Shown here piece by piece: positions 1 through 11,071 of a DNA stretch of 64,000 bases (position 1 is the first letter of the stretch; every line of letters begins with the position of its first letter). The notes beneath the pieces were generated by a model, which was not told the DNA's origin, ran no database searches, and saw nothing but the letters and a program-made list of their open reading frames with translations. The DNA is from Canna indica (Eukaryota; Streptophyta; Magnoliopsida; Zingiberales; Cannaceae). The DNA lies in NCBI GenBank assembly GCA_034359265.1, contig CP136898.1:36851501-36915500 (forward strand), read 5' to 3'. The position numbers and the translations under genes are program-made.

Positions 1-101
1 GTAGGCCCGTAGGGAGGCCGCGTTCTAGGATCGTGGGAGTTCTCCAATCTGTGTCTTGTCAATTATCCGGACTTCGACTAAAGTGTCAGCCGATTTGATG
101 C

Positions 102-370
102 TTAGATGTCCAAGGACTTGTTGAATGATCGACCTATTGTTATGGGGTCTTTTAGTGCTAGCAAGTCGGCTCGAGTGTTTTCCTCCCGAGGTATGTGCTG
201 AATTACGCAACTATCGAAATTAGTGATTAGAGATAGTACTAATGCTTGGTATGTGCTGTTGACTTGCCCTTCGACAAGTTGTGAGTCAATTTTTATGACA
301 ATGTTTCGAGCTTTCACTTCCTGAGCGAGCTTTAGTCCGGCAATCATGGCTTCATACTCCGCCTGATTGT
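102..370 (-). pseudogene. Gypsy RNase H-like fragment
   Basis: The minus-strand frame reads AGLKLAQEVKARNIVIKIDSQL followed by HIPREENTRADLLA. The acidic residue in the IDSQL strand and the REEN.RAD segment are typical of the RNase H-like domain of plant gypsy elements. It lies downstream of the RT fragment in the same strand sense, as expected for this polyprotein. The frame is broken on both sides. Confidence 0.75.
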
Positions 371-1190
371 TGTTGGCTTTAAACTAAAACTAAAGGGATT
401 GCTCCAATGCTATTCCCTGAACATTCTCCGGAATGATGCTTGCTCCGCTTCCTTTTTCATTGGAAGCACCATCCATGAATAACATTGAGGTTTCCTTTTA
501 CTTGGGAGTATCTCCTTGGTTGGTGAACTCGGCAACAAAGTCGGCTAGCTCTTGGGCCTTAATGGGACCCCTAGGTTGGTATTCGATGTTGAATTCTAAA
601 AGCTCCACCGACCAAGATATTATTCGTCCCGTGAGTTCGAGTTTAGTCAGCACTTGCCTGATAGATTGTTTCAGTGCGTACCAAAATATGGTGGCTCTAT
701 GAATTTGGTCTCAGCCTTCATACTGAAATAACTAGGGCAAAGGTGAGCTTTTCGAACTTTTTGTATATGATTTTTGGTCCCTGGAGAACTTTGTTGACGA
801 AGTAGATTGGTTTTTAGTCTTTTTCCTATTCTCGAATTAGAACCGAGCTGAGGGCGTTCTCTGTGACGGTGAGGTAAAGAAACAAGGTTTCTCCTAGTCG
901 TGGTTTGTTCAAAACCGGCGGACTAGTGAGGAATCATTTCAAATCTTCAAAGTCTTGTTAGCATTTTTCATCCCAGTGAAAGTCTTGCTTTTTTCGTAAG
1001 ATTTTGAAGAAGGGAGTGGCTCGATCGGCTGACCTGAAGAGGAATATGGAGAGAGAGTCGTCACCCTTTCAGTGAGCTGTTGTACCTCCTTTATGTTGTG
1101 TGGGCTTCGCATATCTTGAATAGCCCAGCACTTTTCTGGATTGACCTCTATCCCCCGATGTGTCAACACGAAACCAAGGAACTTGCCACC

Positions 1191-1699
1191 CTACACTCCG
1201 AAGGCGCACTTCTCTGGATTTAACCTCATGTTGTAGTGTTTGAGTTGATCGAAGATCTCGACAAGATTGTTGCAATGATTGCCAGTGACAGGTGTTTTGG
1301 CTATCATGTCATCGACGTATACCTCTATGTTGCAGCCTATTTTCTTCTCGAAAACCTTGTTCATCAATCGCTGGTATGTGGCTCCTGCGTTTTTGAGTCC
1401 GAAATGCATCACCTTATAGCAGAAGTTTGCATGCTGGGTGATAAAAGCCATTTTTTCTTCATCGTCAGGGTGCATCCAGATCTGGTTATAGCCTGAATAA
1501 GCATCCATAAAACTCAAGTATTGATACCCTGAGGAGCCGTTGACAAGTTTGTCGATACTTGGCAACGGGTAGGATCTTTTGGGCGAGCTTTGTTGAGGTT
1601 GGTGAAGTCGACGCACATTCGCCATTTTCCCGAATACTTTTTGACCATCACAACATTTGCAAGCCTTGTTGTGAAACAAATCTCTATAATGAATTTCAC
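1191..1699 (-). pseudogene. Gypsy reverse transcriptase fragment
   Basis: Two overlapping minus-strand frames together cover the RT fingers and palm. One (1699-1514) has KWRMCVDFTNLNKA, the primer-grip side. The other (1679-1191) has SFMDAYSGYNQIWMHPDDE, FGLKNAGATYQRLMNKVF and the catalytic YVDDMIAK. The change of frame near 1570 shows a frameshift, and a stop follows after the FGV near 1191. The family identification is firm because the motifs are colinear with Ty3/gypsy RT; activity is excluded by the lesions. Confidence 0.9.
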
Positions 1700-2384
1700 T
1701 TTTAACAGCTTCGTGGTCTCTTCAAGGAATGCCTTTTGGCGCTCGACTCCGAGCTTTCACTTTTTCTAGGCGACAGGCTTGACACGGGGATCGATGGATA
1801 GCCGATAGCAGATGACCTAGGGGTCTATTCCTGGCATGTCGGCGAGTGTCTATGCGAAGAGGTAGCATTGCTTTTGAGCAGGGTGCTAAGTCGGACCTTG
1901 AGCTTATTGGGGAGGTGTGCTCCAATATAGGTTACTTGTTTGGGGGATGTCCCAATCTATATGGGGTCCAGGTCGTCAGCGGGTTGGGGCCGCTCCTAGA
2001 TGTCTCATCTGGGATCCAAATATAATATCCTTGGCTATGGCTCTGGTAGTTTGAGCTTCAGGCACTCATTGTAGCATGTGCGAGCTTCCCTTTGATTTGC
2101 ATGAATGACTTCTACTTATGTCTTTTAGATGGGAAATTTAATGGCGAGGTGGGGAGTCGATACTATGACCCCCCGAGTTGTTCAAGGAGGGCCGACCCAA
2201 GATCATACGATAAGGGCTCGCACACTGGACAACAAGAAACTGTACGTCTATCATTTTTGCTCTTGGTGCAAAGCCGAATGTTGTGGCTATCTATAAGTAG
2301 CCTTTGACGTTTTCATGATCTCCTAAGAAGCTGACGAGCTTTGTTGGTTGAAGGTTTTTTCCTTCGTGCTCTACTCTCTTCATG

Positions 2385-2575
2385 ATTATTTTGATGATAA
2401 CAAACCAAGTTTGTCTAACCAAGTTGTTGAAGCATGAAGGTCGCAGGTTCGATAAAAGACAAAAGCCAGTTTCACGGTTTGCAACATCGGCCGGAACCCG
2501 AAAACAAAGCGCGTAACAAGAAGATCCAAAGAAGAAGTATTCAGCCCAAGTTCGATCGACCGATCGGTGGGTGCC
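2385..2575 (+). repeat. Truncated SIRE-type LTR fragment
   Basis: The start (TTTTGATGATAACAAACC) and the later stretch with GGAACCC, AAGCGCG and GTTCGATCGACCG match the start and U3 of the complete solo LTR at 46800-48103. It is cut off abruptly at about 2575, where Tat LTR sequence begins. Confidence 0.65.
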
Positions 2576-2576
2576 A

Positions 2577-3600
2577 AATGCTCTTGCCTGAAGCCAGAGT
2601 GATGAGGTTTTGGCTGTGCGTCTTCTGGTCCGGTGCGACTTCGACGGAGGAATTGTAAAGACACTCTGACGCTCAAGTAAGAAACAATTTCAGACGTGGG
2701 TATTGAAAATTGAAATCGAGTTGTATACCTGAAGTGTGTCGTGTCTGTTTATAGTGATAAGGGATGACTCGAGCGACGATGCCTAGGGGTGGCAATTTTA
2801 TCCGCATCTGCTAACTAAAAACTGCATCCGCACCGTATCTGATCCATATCCGCAAGTAAAAATGGATATGGATACGGATACGGATTTAGAAAACTTATAT
2901 CCGCACAGATATGGTGCGGATATGAATATGGCTATGGATCTGCACCGTATCCGTACCGTATCCGCACTGCCTATCCGCGTATCTGAATTACTATTTTGCT
3001 TATATAAGTTATTAATATATATAAGAGCTCTATGATAATTTCATGTCAAGATGAATTTTGAAGTATATTATATATTTATTTTGGATAAATGAATTGGTAA
3101 TTTATTGATTTTTTAATTAAATATATTATTTTAATATTTTTTTATTAAATACGGTGCGAATACGGATGCGGTGCGGATATGGATATCCATATTCACATCC
3201 GTAGCGGATACGATGCGGATACGAATGCGGTGCGGATATGGATATCCATATTCACATCCGTAGCGGATACGGTGCAGATACGGATGGACGGATATGGGAT
3301 GCGGTGCGGATACGGATAATCCAGTATCCGCACCGTATCCGATCCGTTGCCAGCCCTAACGATGTCTCCTTGAATATCGCGGGGATATGCTGGGTCGAGA
3401 CTAATCACAAAGATATCGGGTTATTATTATCCAATCCTTGGTAATTAATGAGGATGTGGATGTCCTTGTATGGCCGGGTGGAACCTCCATTCTAAGTAGT
3501 GTTTGGATCTATTTGAGTCTGGTTCGTTAGTGTGAGCGCTTTTAGGCCTAATTCGATCAAACCCAAAGTGTTCGTCCTGTCCAAATACTGATCACGTTAA
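2577..3600 (-). repeat. Tat-family LTR, minus orientation, interrupted by a MITE
   Basis: Two segments (about 2577-2783 and 3359-3600) align end to end with the uninterrupted copy at 8250-8640 and, in reverse, with 21840-22245. The shared stretch has GTGCGACTTCGACGG, then AAAGACACTCTGACGCTCAAG. The gap is filled by the element at 2784-3358. It sits upstream of the minus-strand pol fragments and may be the 5' LTR of that element; that link is inferred. Confidence 0.7.
2784..3358. mobile_element. Non-autonomous hAT-like MITE with 8-bp target duplication
   Basis: The element begins TAGGGGTGGCAA and ends TTGCCAGCCCTA, so its termini are imperfect inverted repeats. It is flanked by ACGATGCC (2776-2783) and ACGATGTC (3359-3366), an 8-bp duplication with one change. 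An 8-bp duplication and a TAGGG-type terminus are hallmarks of the hAT superfamily. The interior is AT-rich (about 3000-3150) between arms dense in GCGGATA/TATCCGC motifs, and has no long ORF. It splits an LTR, which gives an internal check of both ends. Confidence 0.8.
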
Positions 3601-3721
3601 TGATGTAAACTTGTTATCTTGCTCTTTTTGTAAAGACATCATATTGTGCTTGCCCATTACTTTTTTTGTTTATTCAAAAAATCACCGTAATGCTTAAATA
3701 TGAAGTTTTTTTTGTAGTAAT

Positions 3722-4052
3722 TGTTAAGAAATTAGTGGGCCTAACTGACCCCAAAAGCTAGCTCATGGGGAGAGGATTGCCCGAACTATTTAAAGACTAT
3801 TTTGGTCATATTTTTAACCAATGTGGGATTTTAACACACCTCATCACGCTTAGGATTAAACATCTGGAGCGTAGAGTTTGCAGGACTGGACATCTGCGGG
3901 TGGCACAATATCAATCATAAGACAGGCTTTGATACCATGTTAAGAAATTAGTGTGCCTAACTTACCCCAAAAGCTAGCTCGATGGGAGAGGATTGTCCAA
4001 ACTATTTAAAAACTATATTGATCATATTTTTAACCAATGTGAGACTTTAACA
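3722..4052 (-). mobile_element. TRIM retrotransposon with two LTRs and 5-bp target duplication
   Basis: Two direct repeats of about 115 bp (3722-3836 and 3938-4052) both start TGTTAAGAAATTAGTG and end TTTAACA. Next to the right copy the minus strand reads TGGTATCAAAGC (3926-3937), a primer binding site for initiator tRNA-Met, so the element points leftward. The internal region is only about 100 bp and has no coding capacity. The flanks are GTAAT (3717-3721) and GTAAT (4053-4057), an exact duplication. This is the complete architecture of a terminal-repeat retrotransposon in miniature. Confidence 0.9.
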
Positions 4053-4971
4053 GTAATTGATATTTTTATTATTAATTTATTTATCAATTTTCAAATTATA
4101 ATATGAGCTACAAGTTGAACTGTACTTGCAATTTTCATTTGAGGTCAATCAAATACATGCAAATAGAAATTGTAACTCTATTTACGGCAACCAAATGATA
4201 GGCCACAAATTTTATTCACGGGCATTTACTTATATATATAAATTGCTTTTTCGGAATTTAAACTTGCGGGCATTTGCACCAAAAAACTATTTGCGCAAGT
4301 AACAAAGTGACTAAAATCAAAACAATTTGATGCTAATGTGTGTTTAAGCAATCAAAATTGCCACTTTCTTTTTGCATAGAATGAGCGCATATGGAAAATG
4401 TTAAATAACTTGGCAACGGGACAAAAATATAACAAAACCAATAGTGATATAACTCCAACAACTCGATTTAAATAGCTTATTCTCTAATAGTTCACCAATC
4501 AATGGCATCTCGGTCTTTTTTTATAGCTTCAACAGAGGAATAATTTTATAAATAAAGTAAGATCAAATAAAATAATATTCAATGCTCATATCAATGCATT
4601 CAAAATTACATGGATGGGTGGGCCACTTTGACCACTTGTACTATGTTTGACCCATTGGATTGCTATAGCTCAACCTGATTTATATTAGTTAATTGTAATT
4701 TTCTGATTCGAGTTAAAATAAATAACACATTTATCTGGATTTTTATTTAGTTCAACCAAGTAAAACATGAAAATTCAAGCTAGTTGAATCAGTGATTAAA
4801 CATCAAAACTCAAGCTCAAGATACTTCAATAACTAGCCAATAGAGTCTTGCTGAGTGGTTGGAAAGGTTGCTCGTCATCGTAGGTACGTGTACGTACGCA
4901 TTTCTGACCCACCCATCATACCTCACACAATAATAATTATCATAAATAAAATCTCAAAAAGAGAGTGGGGT
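4053..4971. other. Intergenic DNA with one MITE-like copy
   Basis: AT-rich sequence downstream of the polyamine oxidase gene. About 4105-4310 (CTTGCAA, then CATGCAAATAGAA, then CGGGCATTTACTT) resembles 21085-21290, so it is a dispersed MITE-like repeat; no clear target duplication was found. No coding sequence is seen in the rest. Confidence 0.5.
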
Positions 4972-6582
4972 CTACTGCGCTAAGGAGGCTGACGTGTAAC
5001 GATAATGTTGGAGGAGCCTGTTTGCCTCCCTGACCCCACTAAGATACGCCCCATGCGTAGTGGAGTAATGCGTTCTGTGCGTCGCCTCCCCAGCGAACAA
5101 TATCTGTAAAGGCGGACAAGTGGGGTCCTCATTGTCCTCCTCTCCCCAACCTGGCAGCGGCTCCGCCATCAGATCCAGGTCGTCGCCGCTCGATCCGACA
5201 GCCACGTAGCTGTAGGACCCCAGAAACAAAGGGTCCCTCCCCCACTTGCTCCGCTTCACCCTTGCGATCCTCGCTCCGTTGCTGCTGCTGCTGCTGTGCC
5301 CATTCACCTTGTCGGCGCCCCTCGTCACCGACGTCGGAAGGAAGGCGTCGAGCGTGGCGTGTATCCCGCGGATGACCTCGTCGTCCGGCAGAGCCTCCAG
5401 CTCCAGCGCTTCCTTCCCTGCGAACCACGCCAGCAGCACTCGAGACCCGCCGTAGATAGGGCAGATGAACGCTGTCCTTCTCATCCACCATGGAATCTCC
5501 CCAACGCGCTTTGTTATCACCTCTCGACCGTTCTCTTCCTCCTCCGGGGCGAACGCCATCTGAAGGAAGGGAAACTGCCCTCCCACCTCTCCGCAGCCGC
5601 CGCTCATCTCCATGAACAGCTTGTTCACCACGCCGAACCCCAGCTGTTCGATAGCCTCCCGCTTGAACACGGGGAGAGCCGGCGAGAAGGCCACGCCGCT
5701 CGTCTCGCCGCCTCCCTTCCCCAGCCCGGCCTTCAGCACCCCCAGCGAAACCGTGAGGATCACGTGATCCGCCGCCATGGCAGAGCGCTCCCCCTCGAAG
5801 TGAAGCTTCACCGGGCTGCCATCCCCACCGCGAGAGCACCACTCGATGCGCTGGAGGCGCCGACCGAAGCGGATCATGCCTGGGGGTAGGACCGCGGCGA
5901 TGTGTTCAATGATCCGCGAGTAGCCTCTGGCAATGGTGATCTGGTCGCCTGGGTAGTCCCTGTACTCGCCCTCTGCCGCGAGGTCGAGCTCGTTAAGGTC
6001 GTGCGCCGACGTGCAGGTCCGCTCCGTGAACTCGTGCATCGCAAACACGGCCTCCTCTAGCTTCTCCAGACTCCACCCGTCGCCCCCGCCATCTCCCGTT
6101 CCGCCACGCGAGGCGCGGTACTCTTTCAGGCCGCGTCGGAGGAACGGACCGACGCCGGGCCGCTTCACGTCTACCGGGGCATCGCCGGCTCGAGCCGAGT
6201 CCATGAGCCGGCGGTATAGGGCAGTGATGGGGGCGACGACAAGGGAAGGATCGACGACGGTACCGCCCTCCGCCACGGTGACGGGATCTTGGGAGTAGCC
6301 GTCCATGCGCTCCCAGGGGATCGAGTCAGCGGCGAGGGCGGCGATGTCGCTGGCGATGGCGTGGATTGGGCTACCTTCGATGCCGTGGATCCAGGTGGCC
6401 CCCATCTCGACGCGGTTCCCGGCGAACTCAGAAGTGAGGATGCGGCCGCCGATGCGGTGGCCGGCCTCGACGATGCAGAGGTCGAAGAGGTCGCCGGAGG
6501 AGGCGGTGTGAAGGCGGTAGGCAGCGGTGAGCCCCGCCATCCCCGCCCCCACAATCACGACGCGGGGCTTCTTCGCCACCAT
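4972..6582 (-). CDS. PAO5: Polyamine oxidase, PAO5 type (single exon)
   Basis: FAD-dependent amine oxidase of 536 residues in one uninterrupted frame. The Rossmann nucleotide-binding motif GAGMAG is at residues 12-17, with the ribose-binding Glu at about 39 and GGR at 45-47. The substrate-face segment MGATWIHG is at about 60-67, and the C-terminal FAD motif (FAGEATHRTHYSTTHGAYLSG) at about 496-516. Length, absence of introns and the start MVAKKPRVVIVGAGMAG match the PAO5 clade, which in Arabidopsis oxidises thermospermine and spermine back toward spermidine in the cytosol. The C-terminus (SASLAQ) has no peroxisomal SRL-type signal, and I see no signal peptide or membrane segment, so cytosolic location is inferred. 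The first ATG of the open frame starts just before the FAD motif. The coding region is strongly GC-rich, unlike its AT-rich surroundings. Exact substrate preference cannot be read from sequence. Confidence 0.93.
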   Translation of the reverse strand: MVAKKPRVVIVGAGMAGLTAAYRLHTASSGDLFDLCIVEAGHRIGGRILTSEFAGNRVEMGATWIHGIEGSPIHAIASDIAALAADSIPWERMDGYSQDPVTVAEGGTVVDPSLVVAPITALYRRLMDSARAGDAPVDVKRPGVGPFLRRGLKEYRASRGGTGDGGGDGWSLEKLEEAVFAMHEFTERTCTSAHDLNELDLAAEGEYRDYPGDQITIARGYSRIIEHIAAVLPPGMIRFGRRLQRIEWCSRGGDGSPVKLHFEGERSAMAADHVILTVSLGVLKAGLGKGGGETSGVAFSPALPVFKREAIEQLGFGVVNKLFMEMSGGCGEVGGQFPFLQMAFAPEEEENGREVITKRVGEIPWWMRRTAFICPIYGGSRVLLAWFAGKEALELEALPDDEVIRGIHATLDAFLPTSVTRGADKVNGHSSSSSNGARIARVKRSKWGRDPLFLGSYSYVAVGSSGDDLDLMAEPLPGWGEEDNEDPTCPPLQILFAGEATHRTHYSTTHGAYLSGVREANRLLQHYRYTSASLAQ

Positions 6583-6935
6583 ACTCGACGATCGCTGTCC
6601 TCCTCGCTTGCAGCCTTGCAGAGAAGGAGACAGCGGGCTTCTTATCTTGTCCAGGATAACAATGAGAGAGAGGTATCAAGAGGTGATGATGTTAAACAAC
6701 AAAGAGGGTCCCGACTCCGGAAGAGGCGTGATTGAGAAGACGTCGAGTATTATATTATATCATATTAGGCCATCTCAAAAAAGGAGTAGCATACAGACTA
6801 CAACAGAGAAACCATTGAAATATAGAGGATGAGGAGAAGGATGAGGAGCACACAGAACCTAAAAAGGCCTACAGAGCACAAATAATTCAGGGAATCGAAT
6901 AAAGACGAGGCTTTCCTTTTCTGAGGTAAGTGTTT
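6583..6935 (-). promoter_or_regulatory. Putative 5' leader and core promoter of the polyamine oxidase gene
   Basis: The 350 bp upstream of the ATG on the minus strand change from GC-rich to AT-rich. A TATA-like stretch (minus-strand TGATATAATATAATA) lies at about 6749-6763, about 170 bp before the start codon, which suits a short plant leader. No transcript start can be proved from sequence. Confidence 0.35.
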
Positions 6936-8245
6936 TTAGCTTTTTTTTTACAAACTCTGATTCACATGGGGAAATGATAAGAAAGCATAAAATGTTTTAC
7001 AATGTGGCAATTAAAACTTTGTTATCTGATTGATACAGCATTTTTTCTGGTTGTCTACTTTTCTCTTATTCGCTGTCCATCATTGGTGAAATTTCCTTTG
7101 TCATTTTTATTTTATTCATTCATCTTCCACATGAGATTATAATGCATGGCATGTTTTTAATTACTCTCCTTCCTTTATTATTGCGGCTATAAAGCAAGTC
7201 CGGCTTGGCTTCCTCAGTTGGGTTGGGCAGCTTAATTAACATTTAATTTCCTTAGTGGGTCAATTCTCATCATACAAATAGTACGATCGAGAATCTTATC
7301 GAATAAGCCTTTAGCGCTTATATTAGCAGAGCAGTAGCAGACTAGCAATCAGGTCAGTAGAAACAATGGGCAGAGATGGTTGATAGCAAATCAATGTGGC
7401 CTAGTTAAATTTATAGCCAAAAATGGATCTTGGTAAAAGAGTAGAGTAGGTAGTATTTATTGGTTGTATCACAAGGAGCACTATTTATTGTACTGTGAAC
7501 ATTCTTCTTTTGGAAGGCAATGCCAGCACCCGAGACAAGAGATCATGAGGCGAATCATTTCTACCTTTATAGCTTCCTAACATCTTGCCTTTTGACTTGC
7601 CACCTGATCTGGAATTCAATTACTGAGCGCAGGAGATTTCTTGAGCCACTAAACCCCAGATATATATACTATACGGCTCCCCTCATCAGGAGATATTTGA
7701 TACCTTGCCTCTTCTTTCTTTTGGGAGCACAGTAAGCGCCAATAGATTGATTGCATTGGCTTCAGGGTCCTGCTTCTTTTACCTTTTTATTACTTGTTTT
7801 GCTTTTTCTTAAGATTCCAAAGTAGTAAAGTCTTCATCTTGAATTATGTGTCTGATATGTCACTGAAAAAATTGAAGCTTTTTGTGATGGCAAATGTCGT
7901 CATGGAAGGTTAGCAAATTAAATATGCAACTACCTTATGTCCTTGAAAATAAAAAGAGTTATAGTGATATTGTCTTTCTAATCCCCAAATAGTGATATTG
8001 TCCACTTTTAAATTTGGATTGTTGTTAAGTGGATAGAGCTATGATGGCTCTATCCAAGAGTGAACCTAGTATTATTAAAGATTGAACTTAAAATACAAGT
8101 GAACCTATATTGTGTAAGAGTTAATCTGATATTTTCACTCTAGGTTCAATCTTAATAATGATAGCTTTGTTCTTATGTTGGGGCTCTATAGTAGTTTTTT
8201 TGTATTAAGTGTTTGTTAAATAATATTGTTCTTTCTTGAAGCCGT
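6936..8245. other. AT-rich intergenic DNA with an inverted repeat
   Basis: No gene is supported. Between about 8052 and 8195 an imperfect inverted repeat is visible: AGTGAACCTAGTATTATTAA on the left and its near complement at about 8137-8160, with GGCTCTAT further out. It looks like a decayed MITE. The rest shows no recognisable feature. Confidence 0.4.
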
Positions 8246-8249
8246 GGTG

Positions 8250-8640
8250 ACGTGATCTTGCACGTCTCATGATCCGGTGCGACTTCGACGGGGGACCTAC
8301 AAAGACACTCTGACGCTCAAGTAAGAAGAAATTCAAGTGGTGGGTATGAAATTAGAATTAAGAGCATACCTTATGTGCATCGTGTTTGTATGTTGTGCGG
8401 GATTAGAAATATCTCAGGCGATGATGCCTCCATGAATCTCGCGATAATATGTTCGGAATGGACCAAGACTTATCCTGGAGATATCAGGATCATTAGTGTC
8501 GAATCCCTAATAATTAATGAAAGATGTGGGTGTCCTTATATGGTCGAGTTAAGTTCTAGGGCTAAGTGGTATTTAGCTTGACTCGGGTCTGATTCATGAG
8601 TGTGGACGCTTCTGGATCTGTTTCGATCGGATTAAGACAT
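8250..8640 (-). repeat. Tat-family LTR copy, minus orientation
   Basis: The stretch TCCGGTGCGACTTCGACGGG, then AAAGACACTCTGACGCTCAAG, then a CTTATATGGTCGAG end matches the split LTR at 2577-3600 and, in reverse, 21840-22245. No gag or pol adjoins it, so it is a solo LTR or truncated piece. Exact ends and a target duplication were not found. Confidence 0.65.
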
Positions 8641-10550
8641 ATTTGGTTCTACCAAACTATGTATATGTTATTGGTTTAGCACGAGATATTTGCCATCGTA
8701 AGAAAATAAGTTGAGAAGAAGGGAAAGGGTCAAATACTAGGGTTTTCTTTTCACCATCGTTTGAGGTTGAAGGTGAATTTTTAACTCGTAAAGCATTTGG
8801 TTATTGGATTTAGAGAGGGTTCTAGTATATATAACTAATTAGGCAATGTTCAACTACAGTTAATTAGATTGTTTGTATTGCTCTGTTGATTCAATTGAGC
8901 CACAACCTCATATTACTTTAGGGTAAGTGTACTCTAGCAGCATGCATGCAATATATTTGATAAGAAAATAAAGTGGTGAAAATATATAGATCAATTTGTT
9001 ATCCCATGTATTTACTATAAAGTTTTGAAGGACAATTTTCTTTTCTTGATACAGTAAAATCATTTCTCTTGATAAATTAAATTTTTTTAATAAAAATAAA
9101 AAATTATAATAAATGATCATATTAAAATTTGAATTCTAAATTTCTAAACAATATACAAGATGTTATCATCAATTATGATGCTGGTTTAAGTTAAATGAGT
9201 TAAGGTATATATTTGAGTTAATATGAGGTATATATTTCGAGATCAATTCATGTCCTTTCAAATTGAGAAACAATTCTATATCACCTAAAACACATCTTTC
9301 ATGCACCTATCAAAATTATAAATAATTAATTTTCTTTAGCTGCAAAAATAAAAATAAAAATATCATAATATTTTGTAAGTGTCATGTCAATATATTTAAA
9401 TATATATAATGTCTCTCAATCATTATGTTGTATTTATCTTTTTCTCAATTTAGGACTCATACTCAAATGTGATAGAAGTTTATTGCAATCACTCCTTTAC
9501 CTTTGCGCATTTAATTGAGCCATCCGACCTCAACATTAGGCTATGTGCTCTAGCTACATGCATGCAATGTATTTGATAAAAAAAAATAAAGTGGTGAAAA
9601 CTAAGGAGGGCAGCGGATTGAATGAAGTGCGAATATTATATTATTTGCAATCACACTGTACATCTGCATTCACTACGAATATGAATATAAATATTCATAT
9701 TTGCACCGCATTTGTATTTGCACTGCATTTAATAAAAAATAATAATAACTTACATTATTAAAATTTAAAATTTATAATAATTAGTAACTTATTAGAATTT
9801 CATATGTAATTTATCATAAAAACTATCTATATAATATATTAAGTACATTATATATGAGTAAAAAGATAATTTTTCATTGTGTATATGCGTTGCAGATTGA
9901 ACTCATTCATACTCGAGCGTCAGAGTGTCTTTTGCAGGCCCTCCCCCTCCCTCACCAGAGTTGTACATAATCAAGAAACCCACAAAACCGCATCGCTCCG
10001 ACTTTAGACAAGAACACCATGATTATCAATATGTCAATGAGTCAACAACATGCATCGTGAATTTCAACACTAATAGATAACAAATTTAAAGGTAAGAAGC
10101 AGTAAGTTAAACACTTCAATTTAAGGTAATGAGACCCATGTTAGGATGAGATTCAACCATTTTTAAAATCTTAAAATTACATAGAACTTTACAACCCAAT
10201 AAAAAGTATTTAAAACATTATTCACGAGTCAGCACTAAAATCGAGGCAACCTCAACTATTTTCAAAATCCAATCACCTTTTGGAGACCCTCAAAATTTCA
10301 GATGCCAATTAGGTAAAGATTCATATATAATTTGTATATATTCAACAACCCCGAGACCCTCAAAATAATTCTAGAAAAAAAACCAAAATACTCATTTAAA
10401 ATACATAATGTCCTTGAATGTAATATACTACCACCAACCATAAAACACCAATATATACCATATAACACTGCTACACAGTAACATACCATTATATAACTAA
10501 AATCTAAATATTGCATTGCTTCAAACATAAATTGTTATGAAAATTGTAAC
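8641..10550. other. AT-rich intergenic DNA with repeat fragments
   Basis: No gene is supported. Two direct repeats of about 100 bp lie at about 8890-8990 and 9503-9605 (GCATGCATGCAAT, then AAATAAAGTGGTGAAAA), 614 bp apart. Bases 9615-9760 resemble half of a GCGGATA-type MITE and include an AT palindrome (GAATATGAATATAAATATTC). Bases about 9905-9965 are a short reversed piece of the Tat LTR (CGAGCGTCAGAGTGTCTTTTG). Confidence 0.45.
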
Positions 10551-11071
10551 AATCACTACCAAACAATTGCTCTTTTACGACGATTGCTGCGATAGCTAAA
10601 CCGTTGCAGAAGGTCCATCGCGAATGATCGCGTAGTAAAAAATTTGCGACAACGGATTTAGCCGTCGCAGAGTGTCTTTGTGACGAATGTAACAGGAGTG
10701 GGCAACCCTAATTCTATGACAGCTTATCTGACACAGTCATCGTGGAGTTTTATTTTTTTAAATAAAAATTGCAATTATTCCTAGGAAATTAAAAAATTAA
10801 AAAGATTCGTATGCTCAGTAATCAATATGATATACATAGTACAAATATGAGCCTTTTATGAAATGGGATGACCAATAAAGAATCATGCCAAGTATTCCCA
10901 CGAACCAATAAAGAATGATACCAAGTATTCTTTAGAAGAACAAAGAATATAATTTACCAAGTTTCTCAGTTCCGGGAAGGTTTCCTCCTTTAGCAAGGTT
11001 AATAGCAAGCTCCAAATTGTTCAACTGTTAACATATGAATGATATTTGTAAATCTATAGAAATGTGAATAT

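Larger units (their letters stand above)
1..2385 (-). mobile_element. Decayed Ty3/gypsy (Tat-type) pol region, minus strand
   Basis: Remnant of a gypsy polyprotein read right to left. Conceptual translation gives, in order, a protease-linker segment (about 2300-2040), reverse transcriptase (about 1700-940) and an RNase H-like segment (about 370-102), with frameshifts and stops between them. The order and the motifs (YVDD; FGLKNAGATYQRLM) fit Ty3/gypsy and resemble the Tat lineage. The 2050-2300 stretch is similar to 50530-50760 in the minus-strand element near 51 kb, so both derive from related elements. The element runs off the left edge of the window. It is not expected to make protein. Confidence 0.85.

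Noticed and set aside
4845..4915. tRNA-like stretch GAGTGGTTGGAAAGGTTGCTCG
   Set aside because: It resembles a D-arm of a tRNA, but no matching acceptor stem, anticodon arm or T-arm could be found in the right spacing.
5129..6735. Long frames on both strands overlapping the polyamine oxidase gene
   Set aside because: They are shadow frames caused by the high GC content; only the 536-residue frame has a recognisable protein family.
2784..9760. CRISPR-like array from the repeated GCGGATA words
   Set aside because: The words are unevenly spaced and palindromic within a MITE; there are no unique equal-length spacers, and this is plant DNA.
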